Origin: Massiliimalia sp050943535
GTDB taxonomy: Bacteria; Bacillota; Clostridia; Oscillospirales; Ruminococcaceae
Reading direction: 5' to 3'
Assembly: GCA_050943535.1 (NCBI GenBank)
Contig: JBMNPJ010000002.1
Coordinates: forward strand, 62,001-126,000
Length of the DNA: 64,000 bases
Every line of letters begins with the position of its first letter. Position 1 is the stretch's first letter. Shown piece by piece: positions 18,176 through 25,885 of the stretch. The position numbers and the translations under genes are program-made. The notes below the pieces were generated by a model. The model made no database searches. It was not told where the DNA came from and was given only the letters and a program-made list of their open reading frames with translations.

Positions 18176-18883
18176 TTACTGATTTTTATTGATAATTCTG
18201 GTTTCGAATTTTCCTGTTTTCAAGTCAATAAAGCGGGTAAACAGAGAAACCTTGTTGTCAGGATTCAGGCTTTCCCACAGCTTTTGAGTAAAGCAGTCCA
18301 AATCTCCGTCAATGGAAATCAGGGTAGGTTCTCCGCTGTAAGAAGGAATTGGGTTTCCGTCACATTCGTAGGTGTGGATAAAGTGCCCTTCCCCAGCCAA
18401 TGGAGACTGGTATTCAAAGAAGAACCGCTGTGTAGAAGCAGGGTTATTGTTGGCGCTCTTTAAAATGGACAGTTTGTAGTCACCGGTTTTCCGGTCCAGC
18501 ATACCGGAAATTCTTGGAGTAAAGTTGTCCGGATCTGGTTCAAAGGTACGGGTGCGCAGAGCATCTTCAAAAGAATTTCCTGCTTTCATAAAATCGTAAA
18601 TGGTATCGGTCTGATCTCCGTTGGTAACGATGGTAACGTCATTTAAAACCCGGATCGGATAATAAATAATCAAAGACGGATCCACCAGTTTAGCAGGATC
18701 AAATGCCTGGGTCTTCATATGATCTCCATCCATGGTAAAAATCCGATTACGGCTGTTTTCGCTGCGTCCCATAATAAAGTAGGCGATAACGGCATGAGCA
18801 TTGTCAGCATGTTTGCCGATTACAATACCCCGTCCTGGGTAAGAGTTTTCTCTTAATTGGGTGAAAATATCAATTTTTTTCAT
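18176..18883 (-). CDS. IMP cyclohydrolase, PurO-like family
   Basis: A 235-residue protein of the IMP_cyclohyd family first known from archaeal PurO. Features include YPGRGIVIGKHADNAHAVIAYF at the start (seen as YPGRG...HAVIAYFIMGRSENSRNR), TNGDQTDTIY and GEPTLISIDGD. It would close FAICAR to IMP, the last step of the pathway. It is placed next to the transformylase-only gene, so the pair together replace bifunctional PurH. The ATG is preceded by AAAAGGATGATC. Activity is inferred from family and context. Confidence 0.88.
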   Translation of the reverse strand: MKKIDIFTQLRENSYPGRGIVIGKHADNAHAVIAYFIMGRSENSRNRIFTMDGDHMKTQAFDPAKLVDPSLIIYYPIRVLNDVTIVTNGDQTDTIYDFMKAGNSFEDALRTRTFEPDPDNFTPRISGMLDRKTGDYKLSILKSANNNPASTQRFFFEYQSPLAGEGHFIHTYECDGNPIPSYSGEPTLISIDGDLDCFTQKLWESLNPDNKVSLFTRFIDLKTGKFETRIINKNQ

Positions 18884-18940
18884 TGGTGATCATCCTTTTC
18901 AAAAACTTCATTTCATGGTATTGCCATGTAAATCAAACGG

Positions 18941-19567
18941 TTATTCTTCTACAATGACTTTGCCGTTTTCTACTTTAATTTTTCCCTGACAAAACAGGGA
19001 AACGGCTTTGGGCAGAATCTTCCATTCTGCTTCTTCCATTACACGGCGCTGAAGGGTTTCAGGGGTATCGCCGTTTTTTACAGCGACTGCCTGCTGCAGA
19101 ATAATAGGACCTCCATCGCAAACTTCGGTTACAAAATGCACTGTAGCACCGGTGAGTTTAACGCCTTTTTCCAAAGCGGCTTCATGAACATGAAGACCGT
19201 AAAATCCTTTTCCGCAGAAGGACGGAATCAAAGCTGGATGGACGTTGATCATCTGATAAGGAAACGCCTTGCAGACAGATTCATCCAGAATGGTCATAAA
19301 TCCAGCGTAAACCACCAGATCTGCCTGTTCTTCCTGCAATGCTTTTAAAATTGCCTGGCTGTAGGAAGCCACATTTCCATATTCCCGGCGTACAATAACC
19401 CGGGTTTTGATGTTGTTTTGCTTTGCCCGTTCCAGTGCATAGGCATCTGCTTTGGAAGAAATGACACAGGTAATTTCTCCGTTTTCAATGGATCCGGCTT
19501 TTTGTGCGTCGATTAACGCCTGCAGATTGGTGCCTCCGCCGGAAACTAACACAACGATTTTTTTCAT
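18941..19567 (-). CDS. purN: Phosphoribosylglycinamide formyltransferase
   Basis: A 208-residue 10-formyl-THF-dependent GAR transformylase. VSGGGTNLQALID, the catalytic NVHPALIPSF and TGATVHFVTEVCDGGPIILQ with the catalytic Asp are all present. It performs step 3 of purine synthesis. It lies in the operon between purM and the IMP cyclohydrolase gene. TTGGAGAA precedes the ATG. Confidence 0.97.
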   Translation of the reverse strand: MKKIVVLVSGGGTNLQALIDAQKAGSIENGEITCVISSKADAYALERAKQNNIKTRVIVRREYGNVASYSQAILKALQEEQADLVVYAGFMTILDESVCKAFPYQMINVHPALIPSFCGKGFYGLHVHEAALEKGVKLTGATVHFVTEVCDGGPIILQQAVAVKNGDTPETLQRRVMEEAEWKILPKAVSLFCQGKIKVENGKVIVEE

Positions 19568-19630
19568 GTTTTTGATTCTCCAAAATATAAAATAAGGAAA
19601 ACTTGTTTTACTATACGATAAACTGGGACA

Positions 19631-19660
19631 GCGCCTCTGAGAACGTTACACAAGAGGCGC
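19631..19660 (-). promoter_or_regulatory. Intercistronic hairpin between purM and purN
   Basis: Perfect arms GCGCCTCT / AGAGGCGC in the 108-bp gap, extended by weaker AAACTG / CAGTTT outer pairing. No T-run follows. Probably an mRNA-processing or stability hairpin. Confidence 0.5.
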
Positions 19661-19675
19661 CGGTACCACAGCAGT

Positions 19676-20713
19676 TTATTCAATAATTACGCTTTCGTCG
19701 CTTTCAATCAGTTCGCCGATGACATAAGCGTCTTCACCGTTTTCTTTTAAGATGCGCAGAGTGTTGTCAACATCTGCAGGATCTACACATACGGTCATAC
19801 CTACGCCCATATTGAAGGTGTTGAACATATCCCGTTCCGGAATATTGCCAACTGCCTGCAAATATTGGAAAATAGGAAGAATGCGTACATTTTCTTTTTT
19901 AATCCGAGCTGCCAGATGAGCTGGATAAGAACGAGGCAGGTTTTCATAGAAACCACCGCCAGTTACGTGAGCGATAGATTTTACAGTTACTTCTTTGAGC
20001 AGTGCCAAAATTGGTTTTACATAAATTTTGGTAGGAGTAAGCAGAGTTTCACCCAAAGATTTTCCGCCCAGTTCTGCAACAGGAGCGTGAAGGTCAGTAT
20101 TTTCTACATCAAATACTTTTCTTACCAAGCTGAAACCATTGGAATGAACGCCGCTGGAAGGCAAAGCAATCAGCACGTCTCCAGCTTTCTGAGAATCAGG
20201 CTGCAGAATGCGGTCACGGTCAACCACACCTACGCTGAAACCAGCCAGGTCGTATTCATCCACTGGATAGAAACCAGGCATTTCTGCAGTTTCACCGCCG
20301 GATAAGGTACATCCAGCTTGTACACAGCCTTCTGCTACACCGGATACAATATCAGCGATTTTTTCCGGGAAGTTTTTGCCGCAGGCAATGTAATCCAGGA
20401 ATACCAGAGGTTTTGCACCGCAGCAAATGATGTCGTTTACACACATAGCTACACAGTCAATCCCTACGGTATCGTGTTTGTCCATTAAAAAGGCGATTTT
20501 CAGTTTGGTTCCTACACCGTCTGTTCCAGAGCACAGCACCGGTTTTTGAATACCGGTCAAATCCAGTTCAAACAGTCCTCCAAAGCCGCCAATTGCGCCG
20601 ATAGCACCAGAAGTCATGGTACGGGCAACGTGCTTTTTCATCAGTTCTACAGCCTTGTAACCAGCAGTTACGTCAACGCCGGCTGCTTTATAGCTTTCAC
20701 TAAAACTTTTCAT
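19676..20713 (-). CDS. purM: Phosphoribosylformylglycinamidine cyclo-ligase (AIR synthetase)
   Basis: A 345-residue PurM. Family blocks are YKAAGVDVTAGYKAVELMK, LCSGTDGVGTKLKIA, VDCVAMCVNDI-like IDCVAMCVNDIICCGA, GGETAEMPGFY and HVTGGGFYENLPR. It closes the imidazole ring (FGAM to AIR). AAAAGGAGATC precedes the ATG. Length and order are normal. Confidence 0.97.
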   Translation of the reverse strand: MKSFSESYKAAGVDVTAGYKAVELMKKHVARTMTSGAIGAIGGFGGLFELDLTGIQKPVLCSGTDGVGTKLKIAFLMDKHDTVGIDCVAMCVNDIICCGAKPLVFLDYIACGKNFPEKIADIVSGVAEGCVQAGCTLSGGETAEMPGFYPVDEYDLAGFSVGVVDRDRILQPDSQKAGDVLIALPSSGVHSNGFSLVRKVFDVENTDLHAPVAELGGKSLGETLLTPTKIYVKPILALLKEVTVKSIAHVTGGGFYENLPRSYPAHLAARIKKENVRILPIFQYLQAVGNIPERDMFNTFNMGVGMTVCVDPADVDNTLRILKENGEDAYVIGELIESDESVIIE

Positions 20714-20752
20714 AGTGATCTCCTTTTTACCGGTGATATTCCGGTGTTATTT

Positions 20753-22174
20753 TTACTCTTCTTTTCCTGTCCAGCAGTAGGTACATACATTTTCCGGATC
20801 AATTCCAATAGATTCCAGAGTACCTTCAATGGTCTGGTACTGCAGGGAAGTGAAATTCAGTTTTTCGCAAATGCGCTGAATCATATTTTTATGCCGTTCA
20901 GAATGGCAGTCAGTATATTCGTCAATAATTTCCTGAGATACATCCTGGGTGCCTTCCAGTTCACAGATTACCTGACGGGTAATCAGATCCATTTCAGAGG
21001 TAGAACGGGAGAAGTTCAGGTATTTACATCCGTACATAATCGGCGGGCAGGCAGAACGGATATGCACTTCTTTTGCACCGCTCTGATACAAGAATTCAAC
21101 GGTTTCCCGCATCTGTGTTCCCCGTACGATAGAGTCGTCGATAAACAGAAGATTTTTCCCGCGGATTAAGGAATCTACCGGGATCAGTTTCATGTGAGCA
21201 ATCAGGTTTCTTTGTGCCTGATGAGTAGGCATAAAGCTTCTTGCCCAGGTTGGGGTATACTTAATAAACGGACGGGCAAAGGGAACCCGGGACTGGTTGG
21301 CATATCCAATGGCGTGTGCTACACCGGAATCAGGAACACCGGCTACACAGTCCAGATGATACTGGTTGTGGTCGTTTTTCGCCAGAATTTCGCCGCAGCG
21401 GTACCGCATCTGTTCTACGTCTACTCCTTCGTAGCAGGAAGTAGGATATCCGTAATAGGTCCACAAAAAGGCACAGATTTTCTTTTTCTTGTTAGGTGCT
21501 GCCATCACTTCATATCCTTCTGGAGTGACAAAGTCAATTTCGCCGGCGCCCAGTTCATGTTCCTGAGCATATCCTAATTTTAAGAAAGCAAAAGATTCAA
21601 AAGTTGCGCACATAGCGCCGTCTTTTTTCCCTAAAATCAAAGGAGTACGTCCCATACGGTCTCTGGCGGCATACATACCATCCCGAGTCAGCAGCAGCAA
21701 TGTCATGGAACCGTCAATCATTTCCTGTGCATAGCGGATTCCATCTACCAGATTATCTTTCTGATTGATCAAAGAAGCAACGAGTTCGGTTGCGTTAATT
21801 TTGTCACCGCTCATTTCCAAGAAGTGAGAACTGCCGCTTTGGAATGCTTTTTGTACCAGTTCTTCTTCGTTGTTGATTCGTCCTACGGTAGTGATTGCGT
21901 AATTGCCAAGATGGGAACGAACGATCAACGGCTGAGGTTCGCTGTCGCTGATACAGCCGATGCCGGAGGTTCCTTTCATATCTTCGATATCCCGTTCAAA
22001 TTTGGTTCTAAATGGTGAGTTTTCAATATTGTGAATGGAACGTTCAAATCCGGTTTCCGGAGAATAAACGGCCATGCCGCCTCGTCTGGTTCCCAGATGT
22101 GAGTGAAAGTCAGTTCCAAAAAATAAATCTGTTACGCAATCTTCGCGGGATACAGCCCCAAAAATTCCTCCCAA
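20753..22174 (-). CDS. purF: PurF-type amidophosphoribosyltransferase with degenerate glutaminase site
   Basis: A 473-residue PurF homologue. The phosphoribosyltransferase half is intact, with the PRPP loop LLFIDDSIVRGTQMRE. The N-terminal half keeps the fold but not the glutaminase residues. The protein begins (M)GGIFGAV where CGxxG with catalytic Cys1 is expected. The usual GHVRYxT block reads GIGCISDSEP, and the usual NGN block reads TVGRINN. The start was placed at TTG 22174, since AAGGATG lies 9 nt upstream and overlaps the only nearby ATG (22186). Starting at that ATG would give MCIILGGIFG, with a Cys four residues too early. It may use free ammonia or an unknown partner. It is the only PurF in the window. 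Confidence 0.88.
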   Translation of the reverse strand: MGGIFGAVSREDCVTDLFFGTDFHSHLGTRRGGMAVYSPETGFERSIHNIENSPFRTKFERDIEDMKGTSGIGCISDSEPQPLIVRSHLGNYAITTVGRINNEEELVQKAFQSGSSHFLEMSGDKINATELVASLINQKDNLVDGIRYAQEMIDGSMTLLLLTRDGMYAARDRMGRTPLILGKKDGAMCATFESFAFLKLGYAQEHELGAGEIDFVTPEGYEVMAAPNKKKKICAFLWTYYGYPTSCYEGVDVEQMRYRCGEILAKNDHNQYHLDCVAGVPDSGVAHAIGYANQSRVPFARPFIKYTPTWARSFMPTHQAQRNLIAHMKLIPVDSLIRGKNLLFIDDSIVRGTQMRETVEFLYQSGAKEVHIRSACPPIMYGCKYLNFSRSTSEMDLITRQVICELEGTQDVSQEIIDEYTDCHSERHKNMIQRICEKLNFTSLQYQTIEGTLESIGIDPENVCTYCWTGKEE

Positions 22175-22220
22175 TATGATACACATCCTTACTTTAGCAA
22201 TAAACAATTTTTAAAATGTC

Positions 22221-22252
22221 ATGCCAACTGTGCTGTGATACACAGTTGGCAT
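22221..22252 (-). terminator. Terminator-like hairpin between purC and purF
   Basis: Perfect 12-bp stem ATGCCAACTGTG / CACAGTTGGCAT. On the minus strand it is followed by GACATTTTAAAAATTG. It lies inside the operon and probably reduces or regulates read-through from purC into purF. Confidence 0.6.
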
Positions 22253-22301
22253 TTGGCTGACTGGTTTGAGTCAGAAAAAACTTTGTCTTAATGAAAAGAA
22301 C

Positions 22302-23018
22302 TTACAGTACTTCACCCATCAGACGTTTCATAACTTCTTTATAAGCGTCTTCTTCACCGCCCATATCACGACGGAAGCGGTCTTTATCCAGTTTTTCTTT
22401 GGTTACAGTATCCCAGAAACGGCAGGTATCTGGAGAAATTTCGTCTGCCAGAACAATGGTGCCGTCAGTCAAACGACCAAATTCCAGTTTAAAGTCAATC
22501 AGCTGGATGTTTGCTTCTTTCAGGTAAGCGGACAGTACTTCGTTTACTTTCAAAGCATATTTTGCGATGGTGTCCAGTTCTTCTTTGGTGCACCACTGCA
22601 TAGCCATAATGTGGTATTCGTTTACCATTGGATCGCCCAGAGCGTCATCTTTATAGCAGTATTCCAAAACGGTGCTGCTCAATTCGGTGCCTTCTGGCAG
22701 ACCCAGACGTTTTGCCAGGGAACCTGCAGCAATATTTCTTACAATAACTTCCAGCGGAACGATTGTAACTTTTTTTACAATGGTTTCACGGTCAGAAATT
22801 TCTTCAACAAAATGGGTGGGAACGCCTTCTTTTTCCAGCATTTTCATCAGGTAGTTGGTTACGCGGTTATTGATGATACCTTTGTCATGAATGGTACCGC
22901 GTTTTGCGCCGTTTCCAGCGGTAGCGTCATCTTTGTAGTCAACGATCAACAATTCTGGATCTTCGGTGGTCCAAACTTTTTTTGCCTTTCCTTCGTACAA
23001 CTGTGCTACTTTTTGCAT
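22302..23018 (-). CDS. purC: SAICAR synthetase
   Basis: A 238-residue PurC with the typical opening QLYEGKAKKVW, then RGTIHDKGIINN, VEEISDRETIVKKVTIVPLEVIVRN (seen in blocks) and LADEISPDTCRFWD. It couples CAIR with aspartate using ATP. The start at ATG 23018 sits 9 nt after GGGAGG. It is the second gene of the operon after purE. Confidence 0.97.
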   Translation of the reverse strand: MQKVAQLYEGKAKKVWTTEDPELLIVDYKDDATAGNGAKRGTIHDKGIINNRVTNYLMKMLEKEGVPTHFVEEISDRETIVKKVTIVPLEVIVRNIAAGSLAKRLGLPEGTELSSTVLEYCYKDDALGDPMVNEYHIMAMQWCTKEELDTIAKYALKVNEVLSAYLKEANIQLIDFKLEFGRLTDGTIVLADEISPDTCRFWDTVTKEKLDKDRFRRDMGGEEDAYKEVMKRLMGEVL

Positions 23019-23102
23019 AATCAAATTCCTCCCAAAAATGGTTATAAAATTGTTTTATGAATAGAGAAGGGGAATAAGCCCTTCTTCTCAATGCGATAAT
23101 AT

Positions 23103-23600
23103 TCAGGCGTTCAGTTCAGCCTGGAGTTTGCGGTCTTTTTCTACCACTTCTTCAGTCATGCTGGTTTTCATTGCGCTGAGTTTTTCAGCCAGCTGATCAT
23201 CGCTGATTGCCAGCATCTGTACTGCCAGAATTGCTGCGTTTTCCGCACCGTCAATGGCAACAGTTGCTACAGGAATTCCTTTTGGCATCTGTACTGTAGA
23301 GAGCAGAGCGTCTAAACCGTCCAAAGTAGAAGCCTTGATCGGAATACCAATGACAGGCAAAGTGGTGTGAGCGGCAAGTACGCCAGCCAAATGAGCTGCT
23401 TTTCCTGCTGCGGCAATAATTGCGCCGAATCCGTTTTCTTTTGCGGAAGAAGCAAAAGCACAAGCCTGAGCAGGGGTACGGTGAGCGGACATAATATGAG
23501 TTTCTGTTTCAATGCCGAAATCATGCAGCGTTTGAATTGCCTTTTTTAAAACTGGCAGATCGCTGTCACTGCCCATAATTACAGCTACTTTTTTTGACAT
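23103..23600 (-). CDS. purE: N5-carboxyaminoimidazole ribonucleotide mutase (PurE class I)
   Basis: A 165-residue PurE with MGSDSDLP, MSAHRTP (catalytic His) and GAAHL-like GKAAHLAGVLAAHTTLPVIG followed by LDGLDALLSTVQMP. It interconverts N5-CAIR and CAIR. No purK is seen in the window. The start at ATG 23600 follows AAAAAGGAG. It is the first enzyme gene of the operon, behind a 250-nt leader. Confidence 0.95.
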   Translation of the reverse strand: MSKKVAVIMGSDSDLPVLKKAIQTLHDFGIETETHIMSAHRTPAQACAFASSAKENGFGAIIAAAGKAAHLAGVLAAHTTLPVIGIPIKASTLDGLDALLSTVQMPKGIPVATVAIDGAENAAILAVQMLAISDDQLAEKLSAMKTSMTEEVVEKDRKLQAELNA

Positions 23601-23619
23601 GATTGAGTCTCCTTTTTCA

Positions 23620-23663
23620 AATAAAATGAAAGAAAGCTGCGGCTTATAAAAGTCCGCAGCTTT
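23620..23663 (-). terminator. Terminator/attenuator in the purine operon leader
   Basis: Perfect stem AAAGCTGCGG / CCGCAGCTTT with an 11-nt loop. On the minus strand it is followed by CTTTCATTTTATTT. It lies between a 43-codon ORF and purE, so transcripts must read through or anti-terminate to reach the operon. Confidence 0.75.
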
Positions 23664-23673
23664 GTTACAGATA

Positions 23674-23805
23674 TTAGGGTACACTGATAGCGTGTGCACC
23701 AAAAATGTTATCGATGGATCCATGTCCGCCGTAGCAGGACGCACTGATAGATTTTGAACTGAGACAGTTTACCTGCCAGAATGAAGTATGAGACAATTTC
23801 ATCAT
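23674..23805 (-). CDS. 43-residue leader ORF of the purine operon
   Basis: ATG at 23805 (a second ATG follows at 23802) lies 8 nt after a perfect GGAGG and reads 43 codons to TAA. The product is rich in Ser, Gly and His and has two Cys; its middle is KSISASCYGGHGSIDNIFG. I recognise no family. It has no signal peptide or membrane helix. It sits between the operon promoter and the terminator hairpin, so it could be a leader peptide whose translation controls the attenuator, or a small independent gene. No run of regulatory codons is obvious. The strong ribosome binding site is the main evidence that it is real. Confidence 0.6.
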   Translation of the reverse strand: MMKLSHTSFWQVNCLSSKSISASCYGGHGSIDNIFGAHAISVP

Positions 23806-23856
23806 AGACCATTCCTCCAAAATCCAGTGACTTGATCCAATAAAGAATACATTTTT

Positions 23857-23885
23857 ATTCTACCTGATTTTGAAAGGGAAAGCAA
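23857..23885 (-). promoter_or_regulatory. Promoter of the purine operon
   Basis: On the minus strand: TTGCTT (23880-23885), 17-bp spacer, TAGAAT (23857-23862). The leader to purE is about 250 nt. Confidence 0.7.
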
Positions 23886-24024
23886 TACATGAAACCCGAA
23901 AATTGCCGACGGATTTTTGAAAAGAAATTGTCATAATACACAACAAAAAAGAAAATCTTCTGTTTTTTCTGCTGTGAGATTTGGGAATTTTCCAGCTTTT
24001 TTGATTTACTACACAGTATTCGGC

Positions 24025-24067
24025 AGAAATACAAATTGCCCCGATTGCCTGATACGGCAATCGGGGC
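24025..24067 (-). terminator. Terminator of the nfeD-SPFH operon
   Basis: Strong perfect stem GCCCCGATTGCC / GGCAATCGGGGC, followed on the minus strand by AATTTGTATTT. It lies 16 bp after the stop of the SPFH gene. Confidence 0.8.
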
Positions 24068-24082
24068 AAAACCATCTTTTTA

Positions 24083-25060
24083 TTATTTTTTAGCTACATC
24101 ATCAATATTGAAAATTTCTTTAGCAGATGCAGCCAAACCAGCAAAACTTTGGATCTGGCTTGGGATAATCAGCTTGGTAGCCTTGCCGTCTGCAGCTTTC
24201 TGGAAGGCTTCCAGACTCTTCAGTGCCAGAACTTTGTCGTTCGGGTTAGCAGAATTCAGCATAACGATACTGTCTGCCAGTGCTTTCTGTACCATTTCGA
24301 TCGCTTCTGCTTCCCCTTGTGCTTCCCGGATTTTCTGTTCTTTTACAGCTTCTGCATGGAGAATGGTAGCCTGTTTTTCTGCTTCTGCTCGAAGGATCTG
24401 GCTTTCTTTTTGTGCTTCTGCTTCCAAAATACGAGCCTGTTTTTGACCTTCTGCAACCAGAATAGAGGATTTCTTTTCCCCTTCTGCACGGAGCATAGTT
24501 TCACGGCGTTCCCGTTCTGCTTTCATCTGTTTTTCCATCGCATCCTGAATTTCTGCAGGAGGAATAATATTTTTCAGTTCAACCCGGTTTACTTTGATTC
24601 CCCAGCGGTCGGTGGACTGGTCCAGGATAGAAGTAATTTTAGAGTTAATGAAATCACGGGAAGTTAATGTGTGATCCAGTTCCAGATCACCGATGATATT
24701 TCTCAGGGTAGTGGCGGTCAGGTTTTCAATGGCGGACATTGGGCGTTCTACACCATAGGTAAACAGTTTGGCGTCAGTTACCTGATAAAATACAACGGTG
24801 TCAATCTGCATGGTAACATTATCTTTGGTGATAACAGGCTGAGGTTTAAAATCCACTACAAATTCTTTTAAAGAAACTTTTTTGGCGATTCGATCCAAAA
24901 ATGGAATCAGAAGGTGCACCCCAGTGTTCCAGGTATCATAATAGGTTCCCAAACGTTCGATAACATAAACTTGAGCTTGAGGAACGATTTTGATTCGAGT
25001 TACCAGGAAAATCAAAATAATTAAAATGACAGCTGCTGTGATTAAAAATGGTATAGGCAT
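24083..25060 (-). CDS. SPFH/band-7 (stomatin, paraslipin/QmcA-like) membrane protein
   Basis: A 325-residue SPFH protein. One N-terminal membrane helix spans about 1-22. The band-7 domain (about 25-190) contains VIERLGTYYDTWNTGVHLLIPF and VDFKPQPVITKDNV. A long charged Ala/Glu/Gln coiled coil (about 190-270) has repeated RAEGEK-, EAEAQKESQ- and HAEAVK-type heptads. Such proteins form cage-like oligomers in the membrane and are encoded with NfeD partners, as here. Its role in membrane organisation or protease control is a family inference. Confidence 0.9.
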   Translation of the reverse strand: MPIPFLITAAVILIILIFLVTRIKIVPQAQVYVIERLGTYYDTWNTGVHLLIPFLDRIAKKVSLKEFVVDFKPQPVITKDNVTMQIDTVVFYQVTDAKLFTYGVERPMSAIENLTATTLRNIIGDLELDHTLTSRDFINSKITSILDQSTDRWGIKVNRVELKNIIPPAEIQDAMEKQMKAERERRETMLRAEGEKKSSILVAEGQKQARILEAEAQKESQILRAEAEKQATILHAEAVKEQKIREAQGEAEAIEMVQKALADSIVMLNSANPNDKVLALKSLEAFQKAADGKATKLIIPSQIQSFAGLAASAKEIFNIDDVAKK

Positions 25061-25152
25061 AGAGAAATCCCCCTTTGCAAAAATGAGATTTGGTTGTGTG
25101 TGGATAACGAATGAACAATACCAATGCTATGGTATGATAAACTGAGTCAAAA

Positions 25153-25608
25153 TCAGGAAACAGAAGCCGGTTCCTTTACATGTACCGGTTCTACCCAGGC
25201 GGTAACCCCTTCAATCCGAACAACGGTTACCTTATTGGAAGTGGGAATGGTTTCGTTTTGTACGCTGCGTGCGTTCCAGGTCAGCCCGTTTAATTGAATA
25301 CGTCCAGTTTCACGAAGATTATCAATGGGTTCAATTACAATCCCTACCTGTCCAATAGAAGAGTCTGCATTGGTTGCTGCAGCTTTTCCTTTTGGAATCT
25401 TGTTGATGAAAGGACGAGTTACCAGCAAAAGGACGATAGATACCGCTAAAAATACGGAAATTTCAATCGTCAGATTATTGGTAAACAAAGAGGTGATAAA
25501 GGCGGCCAGAGCGCCCACTGCAAACCAGATAGAAACCAATTGTGCTGTCATGGTTTCTACCACAATGAGCAGTACTAAAATAATTCCCCAAATAATCATT
25601 TCCAACAT
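25153..25608 (-). CDS. NfeD-like membrane protein
   Basis: A 151-residue short NfeD. It has two to three membrane helices (about 1-22, 25-45 and 48-70), then an OB-fold (about 85-150) with GRIQLNGLTWNARS and VTVVRIEGVTAWVEP. It partners the SPFH protein encoded downstream. The protease domain of long NfeD is absent. The start is at ATG 25608 behind GAGGGG; an upstream in-frame start would add a basic stretch without support. Confidence 0.9.
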   Translation of the reverse strand: MLEMIIWGIILVLLIVVETMTAQLVSIWFAVGALAAFITSLFTNNLTIEISVFLAVSIVLLLVTRPFINKIPKGKAAATNADSSIGQVGIVIEPIDNLRETGRIQLNGLTWNARSVQNETIPTSNKVTVVRIEGVTAWVEPVHVKEPASVS

Positions 25609-25680
25609 AAAAACCCCTCGATTCTGCCGGAAATACCGGCGTTTCACATTGATGTATGGAATGCTGGTTTATTTACGCTC

Positions 25681-25709
25681 ATTGTAGCATGAAACCGGCA
25701 TTCTTGCAA
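25681..25709 (-). promoter_or_regulatory. Promoter of the nfeD-SPFH operon
   Basis: On the minus strand: TTGCAA (25704-25709), 17-bp spacer ending in TGC, TACAAT (25681-25686), an extended -10 promoter. Confidence 0.65.
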
Positions 25710-25885
25710 TAGATTTTGATACACTTGTGAACTTTGTTTTCACTTTGTCATTTTTTTGAAAAGATCTGGAAACAAAGGGAAATTTCTGCTTTCTGAAAAA
25801 TCACAAAGGAACGGAATTTGGAATAGAATGGAACACTGCTTGTAAGAAATCAGAGATCTGTTTATGATAAGGAGGAGTTTTCTTC

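Noticed and set aside
23600..23860. Purine riboswitch in the purE leader
   Set aside because: The expected conserved core and loop sequences of guanine/adenine riboswitches were not found; a translated small ORF explains the region better.
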